A stretch of 64,000 bases of DNA. It comes from Rapana venosa. Its lineage: Eukaryota; Mollusca; Gastropoda; Neogastropoda; Muricidae. The stretch is from positions 9,681,946 to 9,745,945 of the forward strand of contig CM054135.1 of the NCBI GenBank assembly GCA_028751875.1, written 5' to 3'. A program made the position numbers and the translations under genes. Every line of letters begins with the position of its first letter. Positions within the stretch are counted from its first letter, which is position 1. Shown in pieces: positions 13,092-26,400 of this stretch. The notes beneath the pieces were generated by a model. It was not told the DNA's origin. It did no database searches and worked only from the letters and a program-made list of their open reading frames with translations.

Positions 13092-16000
13092 CACTGAACA
13101 CTGAACAGGTTTAATGTACATTGGCCTTTGGCCACAATACATACAGTGGGCAAGGCAAAAAGGCAAGTGAAGGAAACAAAATGCAAAAAGAGATTGGCAC
13201 ATTTTCTATCTAAGCCAGCTCTCCTGGAGAGCGAGCGCAAAAGACAGACAGACAGACAAAAGGCTGGAGCCAGCTGAGGGGAGGGCGCGTGTCTCTGACC
13301 TTGGCCCTGTCGGATGGCTCTGTCTCTGTGCCGTTGAGTAAACTGGGGCACTCCTTGGACACCACGCACAGGAACTCCGCGTGATCCTCTGACCCATAGT
13401 TGTACTGAGACCCGATGTTCACCAGCTGAAACCACAACCCCCACACATAACTAAAAACTCCAGTCACCAACGCATGCATCCATACCTTCATGACGATACC
13501 TTTGATATTATTAGTAAAACATCAACAATGACAACACCACCACCATCACTATCATCAAGGTCTACTACTACTACTATGCCCACTCCTACTACTATTAATT
13601 CTAGAAAGAAGAACATAAAGAAGAAGAGGAAGAAAAAGTTTGGGTTTTTTAAAATAATAAAAAGAGGAAGAAAATGCATGTTGAAGATGCTGGACCCTAC
13701 ACTGCCAACATCACTGAGATCAGTGGTCTGGGAGGAGGGCTACAGGAGATGGTAGAACTCTGCAGAGACAGAGAGAGAAAGATGGTGAACCCTGGTGGTG
13801 GCATTGTGTAGAGCTCCTACCGACGATGGTAGTGATGGAGGAAGTTGATTTGAGTTGAGTAGAGGAAGAAAAAAAAAAAGAGGAAGAAATAAAAAAAAGA
13901 GGAAGAGGAAGAAAAATAAAATAAAATACAACTCTAAAAACAAATATTAAGAACTATACACTGGCTGGCTGGTGGATCATAAGATTAACATAGTTATTTC
14001 AATAAGTTTAAAACAGAAAACAACCCCCCCCCAAAAAAAGAACACCAACCAACAATGAATATTAAAGTTAACTGTTGATTATCACACATGCTACAAAATG
14101 TTAAAGATATCATCAGCTGAACAGAGAATGGCATACAAAGTTATTTGTGGAGTTACCACAGAATTGGAGAATCTTGTGAATAATGATGGGTTTGGTTTGT
14201 TTGTCTTTTTTCATTCAAAAGTATTCGAGAACCTTGGATAATAAAAAAAAAGTATATGTACTGATTCTCAACCTTTTACCATAAGAGCATGTTTACTGAA
14301 TTTCATGTCATTAAAACAAAATAGTATCATCAATACTAAAAAACGCTAATACTACTAGTAATAATCAGGATAACAATGATGTTGATGATGATAATAATAA
14401 TAATAAATTGCATATTCTGTCTGTCTGCAGGCTGAAGCTATGCAATAACACAGTAAAGCACATTCATACTGCCTCTCTTGATTGGCGTGCAGACGGGGGA
14501 AAAAATTGTGCAGATGTAACAAACCCCCTATCACTAAGAGCACTGATGGTGCTCACAACAACACAGACATAATAATGATGTATGCACAACCACGTCTGCA
14601 AAAAGTCATGCATGCTTGCTACAGTCTTTCCATGCTGGCACTCCTCAAAAATCACGCACGGAAGGCTGATCTTTTTACAGCAGCGAGAAAGCTCAAGGCA
14701 TCCTAGTGAAACTGCAACGCTCTGCTGTAAATATTGCATGTGGATTATTCTTCTTCTTCACTGAACGCTCAGACAGCAACTATCATTGTCTGTCATATGA
14801 GCAAAAATGTGTTGCACTGCGTTAAGCGCCTGACAAGTCTGGCCCAGCACATCCGACTTTGGTGTGGGAGGGAATAGTAATCTTTTAAGTATTTCTACAA
14901 AAAAGGCAGGAGAATGGACTAAGAAGGCAGAAAAGAGACAAGAAGGAGGTGACACGAAGAAAAGTAACAAGGCAGAAACAAAGAGAGAGATAGAAAAGAG
15001 GAAATTCCTAGCACAGAGTTTCCAGAAGGTGGGGAGTCGATAAATTTCTACTGACAGGCCGGCCCCCTGTCACCCCCACGGGGGATTTGCATGTAGATGA
15101 AAACACCATATCCTTCATCTAACCTCCTATCTCCCTCACAGAGAACGACTGTGCATGTATCAATATCAACACCCTTTCTCACATGCAAAATTATGTTGTT
15201 TTTATGTCCACGTGGCATCATGCGTGGCAGTATGAACACAGCCTAGCAATGCCTATCAATATCTCAACATCTCGCAATGCCTATCAATATCTCAACATCT
15301 CGCAATGCCTATCAATATCTCAACATCTAGCAATGCCTATCAATATCTCAACATCTCACAATGCCTATCAATATTCTACCATAGGTATCTGTGGGGAGGT
15401 GATCAGCTCAGCTATACTGTGAGACTTGCGGTGTACAGGTTTACCAGTAGCGAGCGCATTTGGGTGATGGGAAAAGGCTTTTCCCTGATGAATCTCTACT
15501 CAAGGTGTCATATGACAAGTCTGATAGTGTAGTGTACATGTCACCCCCTGGTTTGCCATGGTAACATATCTATATGCCCTTTGTTAGTGTCATCAATAAG
15601 GAATGAACAGTGACGGTCCCATGGCCATGGAATCATTGCAGGGCTGGCAACAATGGCCGCTTGCTCAATAAGCAGTCAGTCAATGAATCAACGCAAGGAA
15701 AAAACCATACATGCTAACATTCCTGTGCATGTGGGTGTGAACGCACACACTAACACACACACATACGCACACACACATGAACACTCATGCATTTATCTAA
15801 TATCATGTAACATTCTTCTTCTTCTTCGTCAAACACTCAGACACCAACTATTGTTGTCTGTCATATGAGCAAAAATATGTTGCACTGCCATTAAGTGCCT
15901 GACAAGTCAGGCCCAGCGCATCAGACTTTGCTGTGGGCGAGCATTGTTATCTTTTTAAGTCTTTCTGGCAAAAAAGCAGGAGAATGGAACAGGAAGGCAG

Positions 16001-19000
16001 AAAATAGACAAGAAGGGGATGACAGGAAGAACAGCAACAAGGCAAAAACTGAGAGAGGGATAGAAAAGAGGGAATTCCTAGCACAGATTTTCCAGAAGGT
16101 GGGGATGCTATTTACACTGATAGGCTCACGGCATCCCCATGGGCGAAAGCTGTTAATGAAACACAGCCACTTTCCCAGGTCTCTTGTCTTTTCATCATTT
16201 TTCTAAGACATCCAGTGATATGTCCTTCAGATGAGACTATAAACCAGGGCCACATGTGTGAACGAATGCCAACATCTTGTGCACGTGTTATTGTTAAAAC
16301 CAGTTCCTCTTTTCATGAGAGTACACCACTGCGTGCCAGTAGGAATGGATGACAAAATTTACAAAACCACAAGCTCACGGGATCTGGAGGTTAAAAAACA
16401 AACAAACCAAAAAAGCTCATGTGTTTATACTGACAAAGTCTGATTACATTCCATTATTCTTGAAGTAAAAGAATAAAAGCTTATTTTTGTAAACGTCTGC
16501 ATTACTCTTTTTTCTATGCACGAGCAGCACAATTCAAGCAGCAGGGAGGTGATGGCAGGACGGTTAAGTCAGTTCACCTGCCTGACCAGTAAACTGTGAG
16601 GTTCTGAGCTCCATTCCCAGCCTCGCTCTTTCTTCCCAGTTTTACAGGGGAAAAGAAATCAAACAATGTCAAAATCCTTCAGATAAGACTCAAATAAACT
16701 AAAGCCCGCCCCGTCCCAATGCATGCAGAAACCTTATACCTACGTTTAAAAACCAGATTCCCTTTTTGGAAGAGTAGGCCATTTTACGTCAGAATGAAAA
16801 GATGACAAATGGTTTTTTTAAACCACATGCACACACAGGTGTCATGTTTAGACACCATCTCTGAAGTCAGAATGCTGCTACCTAAACTGATTTGGGGGAA
16901 GGGGGGGAGGGAAAATCGCATACACAAAAATGTCACCATCGGTGAACCTTAGAGCTCTAGTCGAGGAACAGCACAAACACACAAAAACAAAACAAAAAAG
17001 AAGCACTGTCCAAAAGTGTGTCAATATCATATCATTGTTGCTTGTCGAATATCTCCCCACCCCCTTCCTACCTTTGCGGCCCACATCCCCTTGACAGACG
17101 ACACTCGGTGAGCATGGAATAATGGGTGTGGCAGAGAAGGGGTTACACTCAGGGCTCCGGGCTCCTGTTTTATGATCCCCAACTTTCTCACTCTTTTCCC
17201 CTGTTTTCTCTTTCCTCCCCCTTTTCTCTCTCTCTCTTTCCATTTGCACTTGTTTACTCCTGTTCTCTCTCTGTCTCTCTCACGCAATGCACACATGCAT
17301 GCACATACATTTTGTTTTATTTTGGTTTTTTTATTCGGGGAAGGTGGGGGGGTTGACAGATAGCTTGATGATGAAAAAAAAATGCAATCCTTATTCAATG
17401 TACCATCTGGGGGGAAAAAACAGAATCACTTCGACTGTCACACATACAACCATATAGATTCTCTTTCCCTCTCACGCGCGCGCACACACACACACACACA
17501 AACTCACCTGCTCAAACTTCCAGCCATCGGACATCGTGGAGACCATCTGAGTCAGCTCCTCTTCTGAGCATTGCAACACCCGGTACACGTTCTTCATGTA
17601 GGTCTGCAGCAATCACGATTGATATCACATTCAGGGAAAACTGCACTTGGCTTGCAAAAATCACGCTAGAAAAACAAACAATAAGACAATCCAACAAAAG
17701 GAAAAATAAGCAACAACAACAAAACCAGTAGTGCAAATCATTCATATTCACAGTAGCTGAAGTCTGGAATTTCTTTTTAAAAAATAATAAAAGAAAAAAA
17801 AAGTCTGCAATATTTAAAGGGGGTGGGGGGTGGGAAGATATGTACAAAATATTTATATATCATTTTACACAAATGCAAAATGTGGAAGAGACCACAGATG
17901 TTGAAAACATAGATATTTAACAAGTTCTAATAGAAAAAACAATCACACTGGACAGATGCAGGTTTTGATAATGCTGGATGCAAAAGTGCCGAATACAAGT
18001 TAAAGTAAGTATGGCAGGATACTTTGCATGCCTACTCTTTCTGGTGGAAGCCCTAAGGGCTTACAATCATGATACATACACATTTCTTTACAAAGACAAT
18101 AACATACATACCCAGCTGCACTGCACTCTCTCATCCCACCCCCCTCCCCTATATGGCCTACTTTCATCACTCAAACCCCACCCCCCCACCCAATAAGGAA
18201 AACACCAAGCTGCCAACTCACCACCTCATGTATAGTGTTGTGAAACACAACAGTCACACACACACTACACACACACACTCTACAACACACACACTACCAA
18301 ACACACACACTACCGAACACACACACGCTACAACACACACACACACAGGCTACCTGGTTTTGTTTTGCATCTCTTTCCTTAATCCTCTCCTTCACCAGCT
18401 TGATGAGATCTGTGATGTTGTAGAACTCCGCCTCTTCTAACACACCTGCAGCCACAGAGGTGAAAACAAAAAAACCATGTAGTGAATGATAACACTACAC
18501 TACAGTCATGCGCCTCGTCTTTAACTTAATCTTCTTCTGGGTGGATCGGTAGTGGTTGTAGGGGGGCCACTAGTAGTGCACCTGCCTAGACAGCGATAAG
18601 TCCGGGTTCAAAGTGTGTGGCACAGCGCACAAATCCAACATCATGCAGTCAAAAAGTGCTGTATTCAGCACACCCCTTCCTTTTACCAAGTCCAGGTGTG
18701 GTCAGTTCCTGCTACAATTAGCACCAGCTGGGCTGGGATGGGATGGAATGGATAGCAGCTGAGAGTGGGATAAACTGGCAGCTGTGGTGGTGGTTCGATC
18801 TCCGTTTGTGCCCGCAACTCTTCTTCCCCCATTCACTAGACTGTGAGTGGTAGTCTGGGCGCTAGTCTTTTGGATGAGATAATAAACAGAGGTCCGGTGT
18901 GCAATATGCATTTTGGCATATGTAAAAGAACCCATGGCAACAAGAGAGTTGTGGCAAAATTCTGTAGAATCACTCTGATACTGTGATAGAAAAACAAATA

Positions 19001-19790
19001 TAAACATGCAGACAGGAAAAAACCCAACATATTCAGTGGCACTACTCTTGAGGTGATGCGCTCTCCCTAGGGAGATACTTGTCTTTTAACAAAAAGCATA
19101 CAATACAATATATACAATACAAATTACAATACAATAAAATGCTCTCCCTCAACTCCTTCTCAAGTCACTGGGGTATATCACTGAAAAGAATGTTCAGGCC
19201 TGTCTCTTGAGCAAGTTGGCAGACCTGGCAGAGCCCATCCCTCTCCAGTCACAGGAAGCATGCTGGGTATGTTTGTGTTTTTATTATCTACCAAATACTG
19301 ATATGAATTATAGGATGTTGCTGAGAGGAAAAACTGAAATCTGATCTCAAAAAAAAAGAAAAAGATTTATACCATGCATACTTCAATCTTTGTGTATACA
19401 TGAAGGGAATTAAGGCACTGGCAGGTCTGCATTTAAACCTGATCTGGGTAAGCGCTGGTAGGAATGGATATATTTACATGCTTGCTTACTTTAGACATCA
19501 TCCCTGAAGTCAGAATACTGTGACCCTGCTGACAAAAGATAGATAGTTACAAAACACACAGAAACAACCATGTCATATCAACAATATCAATTCAGTCTTT
19601 GTCAAATGAGAAACACCGGGAAACATTCTGTTAATTGTTGTCTGAAAATTACCCCAGTTATGAATCTACTTTGATGCAACAGCATAGATCTCCCCTTCTC
19701 TTCCTTTTGGTATTGTGTGTGCATGAGAGTGAGTGAGTGTGTGAGTGAATGAGTGTGGTGTGTGTGGTGAGTGTGTGTGTGTGTGTGTGT

Positions 19791-19834
<44 letters not shown>

Positions 19835-20388
19835 GGGGGATGTGTGTGTGTGTGTGTGTGTATAATTATGTATGCATATGCATGCTTACATGCAAGCCTA
19901 TATGCCTCTGTGTGTGTTAAGTGTATACAGACCTATAACTCCAAATCCCACTTCTTCACCTTAATACCCTCCAAATCATTTTGATCAGTCTGCTTTTCCC
20001 CCCCACCCCCCCCCCCCCCCCCCCCCTCCCACGAACAGCTCTCAGGTTGGGTTGTTTTGGGTTTGTTTGTTGTTGGGTTGTTGTTGTGTTGTTTTTTTGG
20101 GGGGTTGCTTTTTGTTAAAAGACAAGTACTGGTTTATAAAAATCTTGTTACTAAGCTGTAAAATTTCATACAGAACTGGAGACAGATATACATATGGATA
20201 TATATATATATATATATTACAGGGCTGGTGCTGCAATTTTATCAGTCTTATGGTTTTTGCATAGTTGTAAGCCACAGAGGCAAAAATTGTCCATGTCAAT
20301 AAAGCTGCCCTCCCCCCCCCCCCCACCCCCCCCCCCCCCCCCCAACTGCAAGCTAGATTGCAATACATGCGCAAGAAGACTGATATAC

Positions 20389-20428
<40 letters not shown>

Positions 20429-23400
20429 CGAAACTAAATTGTACACATATCACTACTTAAAGAGCAAACCCTGACATTCAAAATGAGGCTGCCGATCATG
20501 AAAATTATCACGTTTGTTAGATGCCAGACAAGAGGTCAAACTGAATATTGCATGAAGGGATTAAGGCCCCTGGGTGAGGGACGGACAGACAGACTGGAGC
20601 AAGCAGCATGGCTGGCTAATTGCCTGGCTGGCTAACTGGCTCCGCAAGGTGGCCGATGATTAGCACTAATTATCTATGGGAGGGAGGGAGTGAGGGAGCG
20701 AGAGAGAGAATGGAAACAGACAGGGCGAAGAGAGACTGCACCAACAGAGGCAAATCACTGCAGCTCCGACTCAGAGTGACTGATCAAACATTGTTATAAT
20801 TTATATTCTGAAGATTTAACTTTTGATTTAAAAAAAACCCAAAGTTTCTCCATGTCAATTTTATTTATAAGCAAATTTTATTGAGTTTAAAAAAAAATTT
20901 CTGAGTTAAAATTTTTGGGAAGTATTTACAAATTACAATGTTAACAAAGGTATAAAATTAATCTGTGCTACTCTGATGCTATCAAACTACTACCCCTCTC
21001 CCCCCTCCATAGCGACAATTTTAACAAAAATTATGATTAAAGATGTTCGAAAACCAATCTCAATAAAGATTTTGAAAACTGATGTCGATCCTCAAAACAA
21101 TAGTCTGAGGTAACCCCCCCCCCCCACTCCTCCCGTCTCTAGGGCTAATTTTCAATACCAACCCAAACAGAAAAAAAAACATCACCCCCCCCCCCCCCTC
21201 CCACACACCACCACCAAAACAAAGTCAAACCACTTGACTGGTGGTGCCAAGAAATGCTCAGAACTATCATTCCATATAATTATGATGTATACATGTGTAC
21301 ATGTAAAAGATGTATGCACCAGATAATGATATGCCCCATATATATCATGTCTTTTCTTAATCAAACACAGGGGGACTGGATAGCCTGGTGGTTAGAGCAT
21401 TGCACTAAATATCTACTGACCCAGGTTCCAATCCTGTTCAAGGGGATTTTTCCCCCCTGGAGTTAACATCAGTACTGACTCCCCCCCTCCCCCCCCCCCC
21501 CCCCCCCCCTCCCCCATCCCCTCCACACACACCAAGTTCTTTCAATGAGACTATAAACCGAGGTCATGTGTGGAAATGCACGCTGAAGTACATCTTAATA
21601 ATAATAGATAATAATACATGGAATTTATATAGCGCTATATCTTGCAAAAAACAAAAAAGCGCTTTCATTCATCCTACTCATTCACATGCAGCCAGTTACA
21701 ATAAATAGGGTTTGGGTTTTTTTACAAATTCAAATGTATACACACACGCTCGCTCGCACATACACACACACACACATTAAGGTTGTACACTCTGGCAGGG
21801 TGATGGGGTTTTGACTGTTGAGGGCAGGGACAAAAATGAAATGGAACAAGAGGGGAGAATCTTAGGTTTGAAATAAATATGTCTTGAGGCACACTTTGAC
21901 TTGTGCACACTTTAATACCTGTTCAGCTTTTAGGAAGAGTAGGCCATTGTCTGATTGTGTGCCAGTGGGAACAGATGACAAAACTGACAAAACCACATAC
22001 ATGAGGACTGGGTGGAATAAAAAAAAAAAAAGTGCACAGGAGCTCTTAGTCCATAATCCTCAAAATAAAAGAATAAAATAATTTTAAAAATAATACATCC
22101 GCATACATGCACACACACACCAAACTTTTTTTTTAAAGCCACTGAGCAACATCAATCAAATAGCTTAAAAGGTTACATAATACAACATAACAAAACAAAA
22201 TGAGACCAAATAAACAGCAGGCCGGCCCACAAAACTGAAAAAAAAAAAAAAAAGCAGTCATTGTCCCACATTAACTTCTGTGGAGTCAAACGGAAGCAAT
22301 CAATACCCTATACAGCCAGGTCGTGATGCCGCACAGCAAAGCACGGCACAGTATGCCCCTGCCCTTTCCCAAACCATCGACAAACCCGGGTACCATGCTG
22401 TGTCAAAGGCCCAATGCCAGAAACTCAAGGAAAACACAAACAGGCAATGCAGACGGATGGTCTGTCAATATCATGAAGTGGTAGTTCATGCCATTGTCGC
22501 GGTGCAGCGAGGCCCAATGATTGAACCTCGAGATTTTACGTCACTGTCACAGACATTGCCAAACACCGGCAAACTTTTTCGCAATAGTTCCCTTTGATCT
22601 GTCCCGAGGGCTAAGCCTTGAGAAATCATATCGCGCAGAGCTTGTGTGCTTTGCAAGGTACTTTTGCCTGTCGGTTCCTTTTGCCTGATTGAAGCTGCTC
22701 CTAACTCTGGGGGGGGACTTTTCTTCGCCATATGTCGATCTGTTTCCAGATCTCACTCAGTCAAAAATTACAGAGCTTTTCGCTTTTCTTTTATTGCTGT
22801 GTGTAAAGAACACACATTATATTTTCTGTTTTATGTAACTTTCTGCATTATGTCTGAGTGCAAAAAAAAAAAAAAAAAAAAAAAGACAGGGGGGAGGGAA
22901 GGGGAAGCAGAGGATGAAGATGGGAAGGGGAGAAACTAGGCTTATCAAATTTGTTTTTCATATTAAATATTTCAACATATGCCTGTTCATCACAATTATC
23001 TGGCGTAAATATCATGATATATGTCAACGACTTAAAATTTGCATTAATTTGGGGTAGAGGTGGTGGATGTTGTTTTGCTTTTTGTCTCACTTGGTGTCCT
23101 ATCATTGTTTCATATTATTCAAATGCTTTAACAACATTAATATGTTAATGTCTCAACATAATCAATGTTAACCCTTATTATTACCTGCCTTTGCCTTTAG
23201 GGTCATGCATGAGTGGGGGTTTTAGGGATTACTTTTATTTTTAGGGGAGACCATGGAGATGGGGAGGGGAGCGTGTTTGATTTAAGGATTTTTCTTCTGG
23301 GGGTGAGGGGGTGGGGTGAGGGGTGTTTGTTTAATCTATTATTACCACCCAAAAAAACCAAAATTGTTTAAACCGTTACTGCTTATTGCAGAAAGTTGTG

Positions 23401-26400
23401 AAGCATCCCACCAGCTATTAATTTCATTTCAGTCTTGGTCCACCAGACATAAAAACCAATATAGTCATCGACTGGGGTGTAATTGATGTGCTCCTTATAC
23501 TCTCTAATTAAATTTTCTCAATGAACTTCATAATAAATTCCCAAAGACCACCACCACCACCACCCCAAAATATATATATATATTATCTCTATTTTGGAAA
23601 CAATGTTTGAGGCCAGAACTTCACTCACCCACGGCAAATCTACTAGTGCAAGGCCCTGAGTGGTGGTCTGTGAGTTAGTCTTTGCATGGACCAACGAATT
23701 GAGGACCTGTGTGCAATGTACTGTAGTACTAGCACATTTTGCCTGTGTAAAAGAAACCCACACCAACAAGAGTTGTTTCTGGCAAAAATGCAGTAGGGGG
23801 GAAAAAGACACTTATAAACAAACAACAACACACACGTGTCACACACACACACACACACGCACACACACACACACACACACGCACACACACACGCACACAC
23901 ATGCACACACACACACACACACGCGCACGCACACACGCAAACACCAAAAGCCCAACTTGTCAATCAACCACGTCTGTAAGTAAGAAAAGAAATATTAGAA
24001 AAAATGAAAAAAACCGAAAGGCTGTGCTTCTGTGGTAATGAAGCCCACCTTGAGAGAGCAGATTTCATGCAGAGAAATTGGCTGGGGCTAGGCTATCACT
24101 CAGGATCACTATCAGTATCCCTAGTATCAGCAAAACATTATACAATGCAATACAACGCAAAGAAGGCTATCAGTCAGTACCACTATCAGTATCCCTGTTT
24201 CTTTTCTTTTATTCTGAGGATAATGGAATAAGCACTTGTGTGCTTTTTTACATCCAGTCCCCGTGTTTATGTGGTTTTGTAAATTTTGTCATTTGTTCCC
24301 ACCACCACACAATGGCCTACTCTTACGAAAAGCGGAACAGGATTTAACATGTGCGCAAGATGTTATGCATGCGTTCACACACGGGGCCTCGGTTTATAGT
24401 CTCATCCAAAGGACTAGTATTAGCAGAACATTATACTTGTAACGCAATACAATACAATGCAAAGCAATACAATACAATACAGTGCAAAACAACTTCATAC
24501 AGTACAACACAATATATTTATAAAATTAAAACATACATTCTGAACGCAACCAGGTCAGACTAAGTTTTTTGTTTTTTGCTGTCTTCTCTAGCTGTATTTT
24601 TGTTTGGTTCTTTTTTTGGTCCTCTCAAGTTACTAGTTACCTACCAGTTGCATGTGTGACCGTTCGCGCACCTTAGCTTCAGTACAGTTCCCCCAGTTCA
24701 CCCAGCTGTAAATGGGTACCTGCCCTCTTTAGGGTCAGGGAAGGTAAAGCAGCGAGGGAGAGGAGATGGGCGCCGCCCTCAATATGCTGGTCCCTAGAGA
24801 AGTGAGGTCTCTGACGCCTTGCTCCTCTACAAACTTACAGGTTATGGGACACCTTTACCTTGGCTTTACCTTTTCTCAAGCTACATCACATGATAATAGC
24901 AGCACTTCTTACTCTCCGAGTCAGCTGTTTGGCTAGTTTCAACCAAGCTGTACAACAACAACCACAACAATAACAACAACCCCTTGATTCCTTTTAACTC
25001 ATTAGATGGCATTTCATCCAACTTCATTTACAACAATATTCACACGATTCCAGTGTTTGCTGAAGGTAAATTCTACCACTACTCCTAGTTAAACACATAG
25101 TGACACACACACACACACATTTACTATTTGGACATGAATTAAGCACAATAGTGGGGCTTTTTTTGTTTTGGGGGTTATTTTTGTGTTCAAGTTCTGATAT
25201 TATAAACTAAGATAAAATGGCATTTTAAATTTTTATTATTATCTCTTTTTCTGTTCTTGTTGTTGCTGTGATGGGTTGGGTTTTTTTTCTTGTTTTTTGT
25301 TGTTGTTTTTGGGGGGGTGGTCATTTCAGTTCTTTTGTTTGTTTGGTTTTTCTTGTTTGTTTTTGTTTTGTTGGTTTTTTTGTTTGTGTTTTAACTATAA
25401 TTAAAATTTTTTTTTGGTTTGCTTGTTTTTTCTTGTTTTTTCCCTTGGGGGTGGGGGTATATCTGACTTTTTTAAAAACCCACAAAATAAAAATAAATGA
25501 GGAAATCAATGAAGAAATAACAGACTAAACAAACAAAACAAAAACAACACTGCAAAAACGTTCCCTGTCCAAAATCCAAGCCCCAACACTTAGCAACTTA
25601 AGACAGCGCTATCTTTCTTTCTTCAGAGCACAGTCTCTCAGTGACAAAAGAAAGAAGGACTCATCTCTCTTTTTCTCTCTCTCTCCCCTCTTACATAAGC
25701 AGCGCAGACCTGTTTGTTTACTCTCACTAAGTTCTGGCTGTCACTAGTGTCAGCATGGATCTGGTGCCTCAGCACAGCCTCCATTGTGCATGCCAGGTCA
25801 ATGCCTGAACACAGGCTGTTACTAGTGTTAGTTTCCTAGGCTGCCTGCAGGGCAGGGCAGGGCAGGCCAGCAGCAACACTACACTACACTACAGCTTCAA
25901 GTGTACCAGATACATAAAGGTCCTTCTTGTGTGATGGCACAGACTCCTATTAACATGATGTTATGTGTGGAATGCATGCATACAGCTTGACAAATGCCTG
26001 CCTCTGTTCACAGCTGAATGAACTCTTTTTTTCCAGTGTTACATTGGTCACTACATATGTATGCACAGTACTACTGTTATCTTGTGTTAAACTTACAAAT
26101 TTGACATACAGTATTGCTCTACAATCTTTATTATGTATATGCATACAATATACCAGAATAAAAGGTCTGTGGTTGTGTTAATACTTTTTATTTACTAGTA
26201 ACTATCATCCACATTATCTGTATGCACATTGAATTTTTTTTGGTTTACAACTGTGATAAATTATTATAATAATAGTTGGCAACAAATGACTTTTTTCTTA
26301 AATCTGGTAGACTTTAAGACAAATTCTGATGATCTTTTATGCTTAGAAGTCTAACAAAGGTTTGATCTTTTTTGATCTGTTACTGTTAAACAATATAACA

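Noticed and set aside
12847..13114. Long Arg/Glu-rich and Ser/Leu-rich open frames
   Set aside because: They are translations of GA/CT dinucleotide repeats without any coding signal.
15243..15376. CRISPR-like direct repeats of 28 bp
   Set aside because: There are no spacers; units are head to tail, which is an ordinary minisatellite.
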